Assembly (NCBI RefSeq): GCF_003955665.1
Contig: NZ_RXHU01000022.1
Coordinates: 124,001-188,000 of the forward strand
Direction: 5' to 3'
From: Paenibacillus whitsoniae
GTDB lineage: Bacteria > Bacillota > Bacilli > Paenibacillales > NBRC-103111
DNA: 64,000 nt
Shown: piece after piece, positions 1 through 14,189 of the stretch
How the letters are laid out: each line of letters begins with the position of its first letter
Position numbering within the stretch: the first letter of the stretch is position 1
Notes under the pieces: generated by a model
Told to the model about the DNA's origin: nothing
The model's input: only the letters and a program-made list of their open reading frames with translations
The model's database searches: none
Translations under genes and position numbers: made by a program

Positions 1-939
1 AACCAGCTCTTGGGCCCGCTTCTCCTGAAGCGCCTCGATCGCATGTTGAATGTCATCAACGATAGCATAAGCATCGAGATCATAGCTGATTTGCTTTTGG
101 TTGATCTTGTGATAATCAAGTGGGCCTCCGGATACGTGAAAGAAATGATGCACGGAAGTCTCTAACGCCCCCGCATACGAGTCCGCTATTTGACGAAGGG
201 AGGCTACTCGCGGCCCCATCGAAAAGCAGCATTCGATCCCTTGCCTGTACAGGTCTTCGTATACGTGTTGAGCCCACGCCTCCAACTCGGGGAAAGATTC
301 CATGACAAGACCGTCCTGACTCCTGAACAAGTCGATTGCATAAGCTTTTCGAGTCTGGAAGTAATGTGCATCCAGCTCCTGTTTGGAACCGCTAAGCCAT
401 TCGAGATGAATATACCTCCAACCTGGATTGCCACATGCCAAGGAATCCAGGATCTCCCCGACATTTCCATCTGCTGCCGATATTTCCCCCCGAAGCATCT
501 GGGCAAGCAGTGTCGGCACGAAATAATCCGAGACGAGATCTTGACGTACCCGTTGTTGTTCTCGGTGCTGCAGCTCTCCGATAACGGACTGCATGACATT
601 CTCCCACTCCTTATCCAAAGCAGGTTTAAGCAAATAATGCTTAACCCCGTACCTGATGGCGGAGCGAGCATATTCGAAATCATTGTAACCACTTACGATA
701 ATAAATACCGGATCGCAGCCCGCCTTCTGGACCCGATCAATTAACTCTAATCCGTCTATCACAGGCATTCGAATATCCGTCACGACGAGCTCAGGCTGAC
801 ACGCTTCAATGACGGCAAATGCTTCCTCCCCGTTCTCACACATTCCTGCGATTTCGAAGCCGAGCTCTTCCCATTCCACTGTGAGCTTTAAGCCTTCCAA
901 GGCAAAAGGTTCGTCATCCACCAGGATCACCTTATACAT
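1..939 (-). CDS. YesN-like response regulator, 3' end cut by window
   Basis: Only the first 313 codons are present; the frame is open to base 1. The start is an ATG one base after the stop of the upstream histidine kinase, so translation is probably coupled. The N-terminal receiver domain has the acidic pair D8-D9, the phospho-acceptor D55 in VVTDIRMP, and the conserved Lys in YLLKP. The rest (about 130-313) matches the variable linker of YesN-type regulators. The C-terminal AraC-type DNA-binding domain expected for this family would lie outside the window. It is a close paralogue of the regulator at 2783-4303, so one kinase is flanked by two regulators. By family it should be phosphorylated by the neighbouring YesM-like kinase and control sugar-uptake genes. 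Confidence 0.9.
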   Translation of the reverse strand, partial: MYKVILVDDEPFALEGLKLTVEWEELGFEIAGMCENGEEAFAVIEACQPELVVTDIRMPVIDGLELIDRVQKAGCDPVFIIVSGYNDFEYARSAIRYGVKHYLLKPALDKEWENVMQSVIGELQHREQQRVRQDLVSDYFVPTLLAQMLRGEISAADGNVGEILDSLACGNPGWRYIHLEWLSGSKQELDAHYFQTRKAYAIDLFRSQDGLVMESFPELEAWAQHVYEDLYRQGIECCFSMGPRVASLRQIADSYAGALETSVHHFFHVSGGPLDYHKINQKQISYDLDAYAIVDDIQHAIEALQEKRAQELV

Positions 940-940
940 G

Positions 941-2755
941 TCAACTCGTTTCCTCCTGCTTCCTGATTAGATTCAAGGGAATTTGTATGGTAACGCTAGT
1001 TTTTTCAAAGGGGATACTTTCAATATGGAACAAAGAGCGCTCTGCATAAAACAGATTCAAACGGCGATATACATTTCGAAGTCCAATATTTTTGCCATTA
1101 TCTTCTCCCGTGTACAGGCTCTTGACAATTGCATTCAATTTCACGCTGTCCATACCGATTCCGTTGTCTTCTACCCGAATGAGCATGTTCCCGCCTGTTC
1201 GCTCGACAGATATTCGGATTTTGCGATTTCCTTTCACCGATTGAAGCCCATGTTTACAAGAATTCTCCACGAGCGATTGAATGCTCATCTTCGGAATCCG
1301 ATAGGGTAGAAGGGATGGGTCAATCGACAATTCATAATGAAACCTATCCTGAAATCGAAACTTCTCGATCTGGAGATACATCTCCGTGAAACTTGCTTCT
1401 TCTTCTACCGAAACTAAATCCTCTTTCCAGCTTAAAAGTCTTCTCAAAATCTGGGATAAATTCTGAATAATTTCAGTTACATGCTCATAACGGTATTTCT
1501 TGCATACCACAAAAATCGCATTTAACGTATTAAACAGGAAGTGAGGATCTACTTGACTTTGTAAGTAATTCAGCTCCGCTTGCACGCGTTCCAACTCCAA
1601 ATCCTTCTTCTGCAATTCGAGCTTGTAGACGTCGTTAATTAAGTTGCGAATTTTCTCTGTCATCAAGTTAAAGCTGCGAAGCAGATGACCGATCTCATCT
1701 TTGCCTTCATACATTGTAATGGGTTCGAACCTCTCGTTCTTCACCAACTGCATATGTTTAGAGAGCTTTCTGACTCGGAAATTGAAAGAATGCATTATAA
1801 TGTAAATCAACATCGTCGGAATGATCGTGCTAATCAGTGTCAGCCAGGTAAAAAAACGGATAATCCCTTTCCTCTCCTCCGCAATTCTGCTTCCCTCCGG
1901 AATCCCTACGAGCCGCCAGTTACGAACATAACTAGCGTTGCTGAGTGGACTGACAAAACTCTTTGCAGGTAGGCTCATTAGCTGAGAATCCTTAGAAACA
2001 GGCAGGGTCGGCAGCAAAGCCTCCTTCCCCTTAAATGCACCTGCTGATTCCAGGACAAGCCGATTGTCCTCATCCACGAGCTTAATCAGCAAGTAATTAC
2101 GCTCTTTATCAAACAGTTCCAGCAGCTTATCCATCCGAATATCGACACGCAAATATTTGGAGTATTGCATGAGGTCAGGAAACGTATCCATTTTCCGAAT
2201 GATGCTGACATACACCATTTTCTCCTCCGGATTCATGGGGTTCACATCCAAATAAGAGGTTACAGTCACCTTGTCTTTCTTATCGCTCATCTTTTGATAC
2301 CATTCGCTCTTCAGATCTTCAGGCTTCAGCATAAAATAGCTTCCACCATTCGAAAGCGTAGGGTTCGAGGTGTAGACGCCAATCCAAGAAATGTAGGGAT
2401 AAATATTGGGATACTGCCCCAATTTATCGCGCAGGTAGCTGTCATATTCTTCGTAATAGGCAACATTGTCCGTGTACTTATATTCCAGCATTTCATTAAA
2501 GACGCGGTCCGCAGATAACGCGTTGCCGATCACCACGCCTTCATTCACCATTTGCATCATCGCATTTCCGACCCTATCCAGAGAAATCCGTAAGTTGTCC
2601 ATTTCTCTCCGCTCTGTGTTTTTGCTATCCTGCATGTAGAATAAGCTGTTTATACACAAAATCGGGAGCAACACACACATCAGGTAGATGATTAAAAACT
2701 TGAATTTTAACGGAATATCATTGACGAACTGCAGCATTTTCCATCCCCGGCTCAT
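941..2755 (-). CDS. YesM-like sensor histidine kinase
   Basis: A 604-residue membrane kinase. There is one transmembrane helix near residues 15-36, an extracellular sensor region to about 300, a second helix near 305-325, a HAMP-like segment, then the His_kinase box (QVDPHFLFNTLN, His as phospho-acceptor) and an HATPase_c domain with VEDNGIGMD and GIGLRNV. This is the standard order for the LytS/YesM family. The start ATG is preceded by GAGGAGGG at good spacing. It sits between two YesN-like regulators (27-bp gap upstream, 1-bp gap downstream). It probably senses an extracellular sugar or a liganded binding protein and controls the adjacent importer at 4.4-8.1 kb; the ligand cannot be read from the sequence. 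Confidence 0.93.
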   Translation of the reverse strand: MSRGWKMLQFVNDIPLKFKFLIIYLMCVLLPILCINSLFYMQDSKNTERREMDNLRISLDRVGNAMMQMVNEGVVIGNALSADRVFNEMLEYKYTDNVAYYEEYDSYLRDKLGQYPNIYPYISWIGVYTSNPTLSNGGSYFMLKPEDLKSEWYQKMSDKKDKVTVTSYLDVNPMNPEEKMVYVSIIRKMDTFPDLMQYSKYLRVDIRMDKLLELFDKERNYLLIKLVDEDNRLVLESAGAFKGKEALLPTLPVSKDSQLMSLPAKSFVSPLSNASYVRNWRLVGIPEGSRIAEERKGIIRFFTWLTLISTIIPTMLIYIIMHSFNFRVRKLSKHMQLVKNERFEPITMYEGKDEIGHLLRSFNLMTEKIRNLINDVYKLELQKKDLELERVQAELNYLQSQVDPHFLFNTLNAIFVVCKKYRYEHVTEIIQNLSQILRRLLSWKEDLVSVEEEASFTEMYLQIEKFRFQDRFHYELSIDPSLLPYRIPKMSIQSLVENSCKHGLQSVKGNRKIRISVERTGGNMLIRVEDNGIGMDSVKLNAIVKSLYTGEDNGKNIGLRNVYRRLNLFYAERSLFHIESIPFEKTSVTIQIPLNLIRKQEETS

Positions 2756-2782
2756 AGATGCCCTCCTCTTGTCAGTCCATGG

Positions 2783-4303
2783 TTAACCCTTTTTGAAGGC
2801 AGAGGGTAACAGACCGGTAAGTGCCTTGAACTTCGTCACGAATTGTTCCGAATCCGAGTAGCCGACACGAGCGGCGACATCGGCTATTTTCAATTCTTCC
2901 CGGCGAAGTAATTTCTTGGCCTCGTCGATTCGTACAATATGTAAATATTCATTAAAGGTAAGGCCAAATTGCTTCTTGAACCGCTGACCGAGGTAGGCCG
3001 GATTCAGCTGAAAATGCTCTGCAACAACTTGCAGCTGCAGCTTTTCCCGGTAGTGCGCTTTGACGTAGTCTCCCGCTGCCGACACGACTGTATCTTGCCC
3101 GGCGTAATTCTTCTGATGAATTGATTCTGCAGCTTGCAGAAATTCTTGTGTTACTTTCCGTTCCAAGAGGCCGATATCCAATGGAACCGTATTGGAAGAA
3201 CAGCAGTTCGAAGCCCGCAAAGGCTCGCCGCCGAACTGTGCAATCATTTTAAGAATTTCAAGCCTGATGCTGCTTATATAAGCATTCACCCAAGATTCGG
3301 CAACAGCTTGCCTCGAAAGAACGATAAATAAAAGATGTACCTGGGTTTGCACCGTTTCTGTACACCCACGCCGCACGCCATCTAAGATAGCTTCCGTTAC
3401 TTCAACAATTGCAGGAAGTGTCTCCGCTGACCACTCTCCCTGATAGAGATAAATCCCTTCCGTTCCAGAAGGGAACTTGCACATTTCGGCCACGACGCCC
3501 TCATGAAATGCTTCCTGCAACGCATGCGGTCCCCTGTGTTCGCCGCTGACCGAAAAGGAGAGCGTCTTTCCGAAGTGAACTCGGCTGCTTGCAATGATCT
3601 CCGTCATCGAGGCAGCAGATAGATCATCTCCTTCGTCTCCCGAGACCAACAAGAATCCATGTCGTTCTGTTCCTACCCCAAATGCATACAGCATCCATTC
3701 CGTAGGCTTAATCCTCTCTGCAAGCATCTGTACCAAGTCCGACTGGACTGAGGGCTGAATGTCAGGTTCAAGCAGCACACAGCGAAACTTGGAATGTTCT
3801 TGTAGATGTAACAAGGTGTTCGCGCGTTCAATCCATTTCTGCCTGTTATCCCCTTGCAATAATCGTGAAATCGTTTCCAATCGTAAGCGATCCAAAGCTG
3901 CACTTTCGAACTGGTTATGTGCGTTACGCCCCCGAATCGTCATTGCAATCTCTTCCACTGCCGCTATAAGCTCATCTTCAATTAAAGGTTTCATCAAATA
4001 ATTGACCACACCATACCGCATTGCTCGTTGGGCATATTCGAAATCCGCATAGCCGCTCAAAATCAAATATTTCACATCGGGATATAAGCTGGAGGCTTGA
4101 TCTATCAATTGCAATCCATCTATAACGGGCATTCGAATATCGGTCAACACCAAGTGAGGCAAGATCACCGCCATCAGGGCTAATGCATCCTCTCCATCCG
4201 ACGCCTCTCCGCACACTTCAAACCCCAATTCATGCCAGTTTACCATTGTTCGCAGTCCCTCTAGCATGTAAGGCTCGTCATCGACAAACATGACCCTTAA
4301 CAT
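2783..4303 (-). CDS. YesN-like response regulator with AraC-type HTH
   Basis: A 506-residue regulator: receiver domain (D8, D9, phospho-acceptor D55 in VLTDIRMP, Lys in YLMKP), a long linker, and a C-terminal AraC/XylS double helix-turn-helix (AEHFQLNPAYLGQRFKKQFG, then IADVAARVGYSDSEQFVTKF). An in-frame GTG lies two codons upstream at 4309, but the GAGGTG ribosome-binding sequence overlaps it and is correctly spaced for the ATG at 4303, so that ATG is chosen. It is the first gene of a regulator-kinase-regulator unit with its own promoter (TATAAT at 4337-4342), behind a likely terminator after the permease gene. Its role is probably activation of the neighbouring importer genes. Confidence 0.93.
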   Translation of the reverse strand: MLRVMFVDDEPYMLEGLRTMVNWHELGFEVCGEASDGEDALALMAVILPHLVLTDIRMPVIDGLQLIDQASSLYPDVKYLILSGYADFEYAQRAMRYGVVNYLMKPLIEDELIAAVEEIAMTIRGRNAHNQFESAALDRLRLETISRLLQGDNRQKWIERANTLLHLQEHSKFRCVLLEPDIQPSVQSDLVQMLAERIKPTEWMLYAFGVGTERHGFLLVSGDEGDDLSAASMTEIIASSRVHFGKTLSFSVSGEHRGPHALQEAFHEGVVAEMCKFPSGTEGIYLYQGEWSAETLPAIVEVTEAILDGVRRGCTETVQTQVHLLFIVLSRQAVAESWVNAYISSIRLEILKMIAQFGGEPLRASNCCSSNTVPLDIGLLERKVTQEFLQAAESIHQKNYAGQDTVVSAAGDYVKAHYREKLQLQVVAEHFQLNPAYLGQRFKKQFGLTFNEYLHIVRIDEAKKLLRREELKIADVAARVGYSDSEQFVTKFKALTGLLPSAFKKG

Positions 4304-4336
4304 GGGCACACCTCACTTCAGATCGGAGATCTTCCT

Positions 4337-4342
4337 ATTATA
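4337..4342 (-). promoter_or_regulatory. -10 box of the regulator-kinase-regulator unit
   Basis: On the minus strand there is a perfect TATAAT 34 bases before the ATG at 4303. No good -35 hexamer is visible, so a regulated or weak SigA promoter is inferred. Its position downstream of a terminator-like hairpin suggests that the regulatory genes can be transcribed separately from the importer. Confidence 0.5.
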
Positions 4343-4367
4343 AAGGATAAAAGGAGTTTGAATAAAG

Positions 4368-4409
4368 CAAAAACCGTCCCAGCACCGAGCTGAAACGGGA
4401 ATGAGACGG
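4368..4409 (-). terminator. Probable terminator after LplC-type permease
   Basis: On the minus strand CCGTC pairs with GACGG, an inner CAGC/GCTG stem with a 5-base loop stacks inside, and TTTTT follows. It starts 12 bases after the permease stop codon. The stem is imperfect, so partial read-through into the regulator genes is possible. Confidence 0.5.
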
Positions 4410-4420
4410 ACAGCTTCCCC

Positions 4421-5332
4421 TTACTCTTTAACACTTCCAAGATTCAAACCGACAACAAAATACCTCTGCAAAAATGGATAAACGAACAGAATCGGAACTG
4501 CAGCCACAATCGTGATTGCCGCACGGATCGAAGCAGGCGTAACCATGGCCTTCGTTTGATTCGTGTTGGCCCCAGCCAGCAGCCCAGGGTCACTATTGCT
4601 GTTCATGGTCGAGCCAAGCAGTTTCATCATTTCGTATTGAAGAGTGCTCAGCTTTACATCAGACGATGCGTACAGGAACGTATCGAACCAGGAATTCCAA
4701 GAGCCGACGGCAATAAACAAGGCAATGGTCGCAAGTGCAGGCGTGCACAGAGGGAGAATAATTCGAATAAAAATTGTGAAATCCCCTGCGCCATCCATCT
4801 TTGCAGACTCCACCAAGCCCGATGGGAGCGTCCGCATGTATGTCCGAATGACGATAAGATTAAACGCACTTACCAACCCTGGAAGGATATAAACCCAGAA
4901 GTTGTTCAACAGTCCCAAGCTTTTAATTAAAAAGTAATTAGGAATAAGTCCCGCATTAAAATACATGGTTAACACAAAAATTAAGCCTATTATTTTACGA
5001 AAAATGTACTGAGGCTGTGCGAGGGTATAGGCCAGCATGGAGGTGAGAAACACACCTAGAACCGTTATGACCATTGTACGGGCCACGGAAATCCAAGCTG
5101 CATGATAGATCGTTCCGGAAATGAAAATCGCCTTGTAATTTTGCAATGACCACGAACGCGGCCATAAATAAATGCCCCCACGAAGCGAATCATTACCTTC
5201 ATTCAAAGAAATTGTTAAGGTATGTAGAAAAGGATATAGCGTGACTATAGCAAGAACGAGCATGAAGATGCCGTTAATCGTATGGAACAGAACCGGCTCA
5301 ATCCGAATTCTGCGAACAGTCGTTGTCCCCAT
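4421..5332 (-). CDS. Carbohydrate ABC permease, LplC/YtcP type
   Basis: About 303 residues with six predicted membrane helices. The cytoplasmic EAA loop is visible as ESAKMDGAGDFTIFIRIILP, the contact point for the ATPase subunit, and the C-terminus GLNLGSVKE is typical of LplC/YtcP proteins. Three consecutive ATG codons begin the frame (5338, 5335, 5332); the AAAGGAG sequence is best spaced for the third, which is used here. It is translated just after the partner permease (13-bp gap) and would form the membrane pore of a complex sugar importer with it and the lipoprotein at 6392-8068. No ATPase gene is nearby. Confidence 0.92.
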   Translation of the reverse strand: MGTTTVRRIRIEPVLFHTINGIFMLVLAIVTLYPFLHTLTISLNEGNDSLRGGIYLWPRSWSLQNYKAIFISGTIYHAAWISVARTMVITVLGVFLTSMLAYTLAQPQYIFRKIIGLIFVLTMYFNAGLIPNYFLIKSLGLLNNFWVYILPGLVSAFNLIVIRTYMRTLPSGLVESAKMDGAGDFTIFIRIILPLCTPALATIALFIAVGSWNSWFDTFLYASSDVKLSTLQYEMMKLLGSTMNSNSDPGLLAGANTNQTKAMVTPASIRAAITIVAAVPILFVYPFLQRYFVVGLNLGSVKE

Positions 5333-5345
5333 CATCATCTCTCCT

Positions 5346-6320
5346 TTATATCAACCGCTCTTCGCCAAGCCGCTTGGCGGTAGAATTTGCAATCAGAACA
5401 AGGACTATGCTTACAACCGTTTTGAAAATGCCTGCTGCGGTTGCCAGCGAATAATTGCCTAGCGAAATACCGTACTTTAGAACAAAGATATCAATTGTTT
5501 GCGACCAATCGACAATCAGCCCGTTACCGAGTAGGTATTGGATCTCGAAGCCTGCATCTAAGATATGTCCAACGTTCATGATTAATAAAATAATAAAAGT
5601 GGACTTAATTCCGGGTAATGTAACATGCAATATTTTCTGGTAACGGTTAGCTCCATCGATGCCAGCAGACTCATATAACGATGGATCAATCGAGGTAATG
5701 GCCGCAAGGTAGATGATCGTATTCCATCCCACCTCTTTCCACACATTAGACAAGCCCACAATCCCCCAAAAATACTTTCCTTCACTGAGCCACATCACAG
5801 GTTCCTTGATAAGGTGCAGCTTCATCAGCAATTGATTGACGATGCCATCCTCAATCGATAGGGAAGTCGCAACGATACCCGCAGCAATAATCCACGACAG
5901 AAAGTGAGGCAGATACGAAATCGTTTGAATAGAGCGCTTCCAAAACCGAACTTTGATCTCATTCAGCAATAGAGCTAATAGAATGGCTGTTGCAAAACCT
6001 AATACCAAATTGATAATACTCATCGCAAGCGTGTTGCGAAGCACCGTCAGGAATGTATCATCTTGAAACAAAAATTTAAATTGCTGCAGACCCACCCACT
6101 GCTGTTTGGAAAACTTTAAAGCGGGACGATAATTCTGAAAAGCCATCAGCCAGCCCCAAATCGGCACATAATTGAAGATGAGAATATAGATCACGATGGG
6201 AAATGACATCAAAATCAGCTGCTTCTGATTTTTGATGGTTTTCCAATTTAAACCGACACCTATTTCCGGATCAATTTTTTGCTTTTTCTTTCCACTCTTC
6301 GTTAGTACGGTCTCGGCCAT
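5346..6320 (-). CDS. Carbohydrate ABC permease, LplB type
   Basis: About 324 residues, with a hydrophilic N-terminus, six predicted membrane helices, and the EAA loop ESAGIDGANRYQKILHVTLP. It ends in AKRLGEERLI, as usual for LplB/YteP family members. An upstream ATG at 6326 abuts the AGGAGGAG ribosome-binding sequence, so the ATG at 6320, six bases further on, is the more likely start. It is the second gene of a binding protein - permease - permease operon and pairs with the LplC-type permease downstream. Confidence 0.92.
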   Translation of the reverse strand: MAETVLTKSGKKKQKIDPEIGVGLNWKTIKNQKQLILMSFPIVIYILIFNYVPIWGWLMAFQNYRPALKFSKQQWVGLQQFKFLFQDDTFLTVLRNTLAMSIINLVLGFATAILLALLLNEIKVRFWKRSIQTISYLPHFLSWIIAAGIVATSLSIEDGIVNQLLMKLHLIKEPVMWLSEGKYFWGIVGLSNVWKEVGWNTIIYLAAITSIDPSLYESAGIDGANRYQKILHVTLPGIKSTFIILLIMNVGHILDAGFEIQYLLGNGLIVDWSQTIDIFVLKYGISLGNYSLATAAGIFKTVVSIVLVLIANSTAKRLGEERLI

Positions 6321-6346
6321 CGACATCTCCTCCTAGGAAGTAAAGC

Positions 6347-6368
6347 GGAGAAGACTTGCGTCTCCCCC
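6347..6368 (-). other. Stem-loop between binding-protein and permease genes
   Basis: On the minus strand GGGGGAGAC and GTCTTCTCC form a 9-bp stem (two G-U pairs) closed by a GCAA tetraloop of the GNRA type. It starts 23 bases after the binding-protein stop codon and has no T-run. It is more likely an mRNA-stabilising or partial-termination hairpin than a true terminator; this is inference. Confidence 0.5.
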
Positions 6369-6391
6369 ACTTATTTCATGTTCTCTCCCTT

Positions 6392-8068
6392 TTATTTACT
6401 GCTCCAGTTCTGAATACGCCAATTGATTTGATCATTGATACGATCTTCGTAAGCTTTGAAGTTGCTTTTGGAAATCTGATCCACGTATTCTTTCCATACA
6501 CCTTCAAAGTCTTCCGGTTTGGCCAAAATTGCTTTTGGTAAATATTTGACAGCAAGGTCGGTCATCTTCGTATTCGCCACTTTTGCCGGCGAACCATCAA
6601 TCAGATCAATGCTCCATGCGGGGTAATATACAGGATTCTCTGCTGGTGTTTTGAAAAACTCCGCCCATGTCTTATGGTTATACGCTTTCATTACTTCCTG
6701 GTCCAGCGGCTTCAAGCTGTCGTAGAATTCTTGCGGCTGCGTTGCTGGATCCGTGGCATTTCCGTCACTATAGGTTCCTTGCATTTTAGGCGAATTCTGA
6801 AAGAACGCTTCCGCTTTATTGGCAAGCTTCCATGTATTGTCGTCCGCTTTCGCGCGTTGTTCAGGAGTACGATAGAATTTACCATCCTTCACCATATAAT
6901 CCTCGCCTTGAATCCCCCATTGGAGTATCTTCTGCCAATCTTCGGTCATGAGGGAATCCAAAAACTTAATGATTTGAACAGGATCCTTGGCTTTCGTCGA
7001 AATCCCGTATCCGCGATTAATATTCAATACAGGACGGTCACGGTAGTACTCTTTGGCGCCCGGATATAAGAGCGGGAACCCCACATAGGTGCTTCCTATT
7101 TTATTTTGTGAAATTAGCGAACGTTCGCCATCACCGAAATTCCAGTGCTGATCAAACATCCCGATAACACGACCGCTCGCAATTTTCGCCAAATACTGGT
7201 CGTAGTTCTGTACAAGAGCCTCCTTATCCATCAAGCCTTGAGCATTGATCTCATTCAGCTTCTTGTAGTAGGTCTTAGCGATGTCCTTGTCTGCAAATAT
7301 TTGCGCTTTCCCATTCTCGACGATGACCCCGCCGTCATTCGGGTGACCGGCTAAATGCTCTGGCGGATTCAGCAGCGGAAAGTTTCGCCAGTCGAAGTTC
7401 AATGTCTCGAAGCCGATCATATCCGGATGTTTGGCTTTATATTTCGCAATGATATCGAAATACTCATCCAATGTTTTTGGCGATGGAAAGCCCATTTCCT
7501 TCAATACATCTTTTTGTAGGAAAAAGCCTGGACCTTCATAGGCCGTTTCGTTAAATTGACCGCTGAACACGTTGAAATTTGGAAGCACATATAAGTGACC
7601 GCTCGCCGGATCCTTCATCTGATTCCACACGCTTGCGTAGTGTTTTTTCAAATTCGGTCCGTACTTGTCAATTAAATCCTCGAGAGGTATAAAAGCTCCT
7701 GCCGCAATCAGCTTGTCGTTCCCCGTCATAATATCCGCATAATCGCCGCCGGCAATCATAACACCAAGCTTTTGCTGCAAATCGCCGACCAGAAACTCCA
7801 TTTTCAGGCTTACACCCAGCTTATCTTTCATCATCTTATAAATCTTATTATCGGGAGTCGGCTGTTGATACGGGCTGTCAATAAACAACGAAAAGGTAAC
7901 AGGTTTAATTTCACTGCTCTGTGTGGCACCAGGCGTTGCCTGATTTCCACTAGCCGAAGAAGTGCTGGTTGCCGCATCCTTCGAGTCACTGCAGCCTGCG
8001 AGCGTTAATCCAAGAGCCAAGACGGGTATCATTGCTGCTAAAGCTGGCCGTTTTATTTTCTTAACCAT
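6392..8068 (-). CDS. Extracellular solute-binding lipoprotein, LplA type
   Basis: A 558-residue lipoprotein with a basic N-terminus, hydrophobic signal core and lipobox LTLAGC (lipidated Cys26), followed by a Ser/Thr-rich linker. The mature protein resembles the large (500-560 residue) binding proteins that pair with LplB/LplC permeases. The frame extends 36 codons upstream, but the ATG at 8068 follows GGGAGGATTTAACC and gives a proper signal peptide, so it is the start. It is the first gene of the operon. A promoter with a TATACT -10 and an exact cre match lies upstream, suggesting CcpA repression. The substrate is unknown; an oligosaccharide is likely. Confidence 0.9.
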   Translation of the reverse strand: MVKKIKRPALAAMIPVLALGLTLAGCSDSKDAATSTSSASGNQATPGATQSSEIKPVTFSLFIDSPYQQPTPDNKIYKMMKDKLGVSLKMEFLVGDLQQKLGVMIAGGDYADIMTGNDKLIAAGAFIPLEDLIDKYGPNLKKHYASVWNQMKDPASGHLYVLPNFNVFSGQFNETAYEGPGFFLQKDVLKEMGFPSPKTLDEYFDIIAKYKAKHPDMIGFETLNFDWRNFPLLNPPEHLAGHPNDGGVIVENGKAQIFADKDIAKTYYKKLNEINAQGLMDKEALVQNYDQYLAKIASGRVIGMFDQHWNFGDGERSLISQNKIGSTYVGFPLLYPGAKEYYRDRPVLNINRGYGISTKAKDPVQIIKFLDSLMTEDWQKILQWGIQGEDYMVKDGKFYRTPEQRAKADDNTWKLANKAEAFFQNSPKMQGTYSDGNATDPATQPQEFYDSLKPLDQEVMKAYNHKTWAEFFKTPAENPVYYPAWSIDLIDGSPAKVANTKMTDLAVKYLPKAILAKPEDFEGVWKEYVDQISKSNFKAYEDRINDQINWRIQNWSSK

Positions 8069-8135
8069 GGTTAAATCCTCCCTTAATGTCTCTTTAAAGA
8101 CTCCATTTCCAAGCAAGTCAACCTTTGCTGTCTTT

Positions 8136-8141
8136 AGTATA
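8136..8141 (-). promoter_or_regulatory. -10 box before LplA-type binding protein
   Basis: TATACT on the minus strand, 67 bases before the start codon. The -35 area coincides with the cre sequence at 8157-8171, an arrangement expected for CcpA repression by blocking polymerase. A second possible promoter, TTGACT with a 17-base spacer and TTTAAA, lies closer to the gene; I cannot tell which is used. Confidence 0.4.
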
Positions 8142-8156
8142 ATAGTACACTCTCCA

Positions 8157-8171
8157 AGAATGCGCTTACAA
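8157..8171 (-). promoter_or_regulatory. cre site (CcpA operator), exact consensus match
   Basis: The minus-strand 15-mer TTGTAAGCGCATTCT fits every position of the Bacillus cre consensus WTGNAANCGNWNNCW. It lies just upstream of a TATACT -10 box of the LplA-type importer operon. Carbon-catabolite control is inferred from the match and position. Confidence 0.65.
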
Positions 8172-8208
8172 TTCACAAAATAAAGTTCTTACCCCTATAA
8201 ATTAATAA

Positions 8209-8235
8209 AGAAGAGAGCCTAAGTGGCTCTCTTCT
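8209..8235 (-). terminator. Terminator of the GH30/SLH gene
   Basis: Perfect 11-bp stem (AGAAGAGAGCC / GGCTCTCTTCT) with a 5-base loop, 9 bases after the GH30 stop codon and followed on the minus strand by a T-rich stretch. It insulates the long GH30 transcript from the importer operon downstream. Confidence 0.8.
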
Positions 8236-8243
8236 CTTAAGAT

Positions 8244-13904
<5,661 letters not shown>

Positions 13905-14189
13905 TTTACTTGTACCTCCTTGAATGTCAATTGTGAGTCTTTCTGCTACCCTCCTGAGTCCTTGATATCCCTCTCTGAAGTTATTCTAACATCGTCAAAA
14001 AAAAAGAATAGAATAGCAATCCACGATTTATTTTAAAATATCCCGAAGATTGAAAGCGCACTCAATTCTTTCGTAATATCGTCATTCACTATTGCACGAA
14101 TGTGTTTTTCTACATTGAAATGAATTGAACTACACGCCTAAAACGTATATTGTGAATACTATAGCGTACCTAAACGAGGAGGCATCTTT
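13905..14189. promoter_or_regulatory. Divergent intergenic region GH30 / molybdoenzyme
   Basis: A 285-bp AT-rich region between two divergent genes. It holds the AAGGAGG of the GH30 gene and the GAGGAGG of the molybdoenzyme gene, the cre match at 14050-14064, and several AT-rich -10-like sequences. For the rightward gene TTGAAC, 17 bases and TATTGT is possible but weak. No reading frame is supported here. Confidence 0.5.
14050..14064 (+). promoter_or_regulatory. cre site (CcpA operator), exact consensus match
   Basis: TTGAAAGCGCACTCA fits all positions of WTGNAANCGNWNNCW. It lies 146 bases upstream of the GH30 start and 126 bases upstream of the molybdoenzyme start, so it could act on either. 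Repression of the polysaccharide-degrading GH30 gene by CcpA is the more natural reading. Confidence 0.6.
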
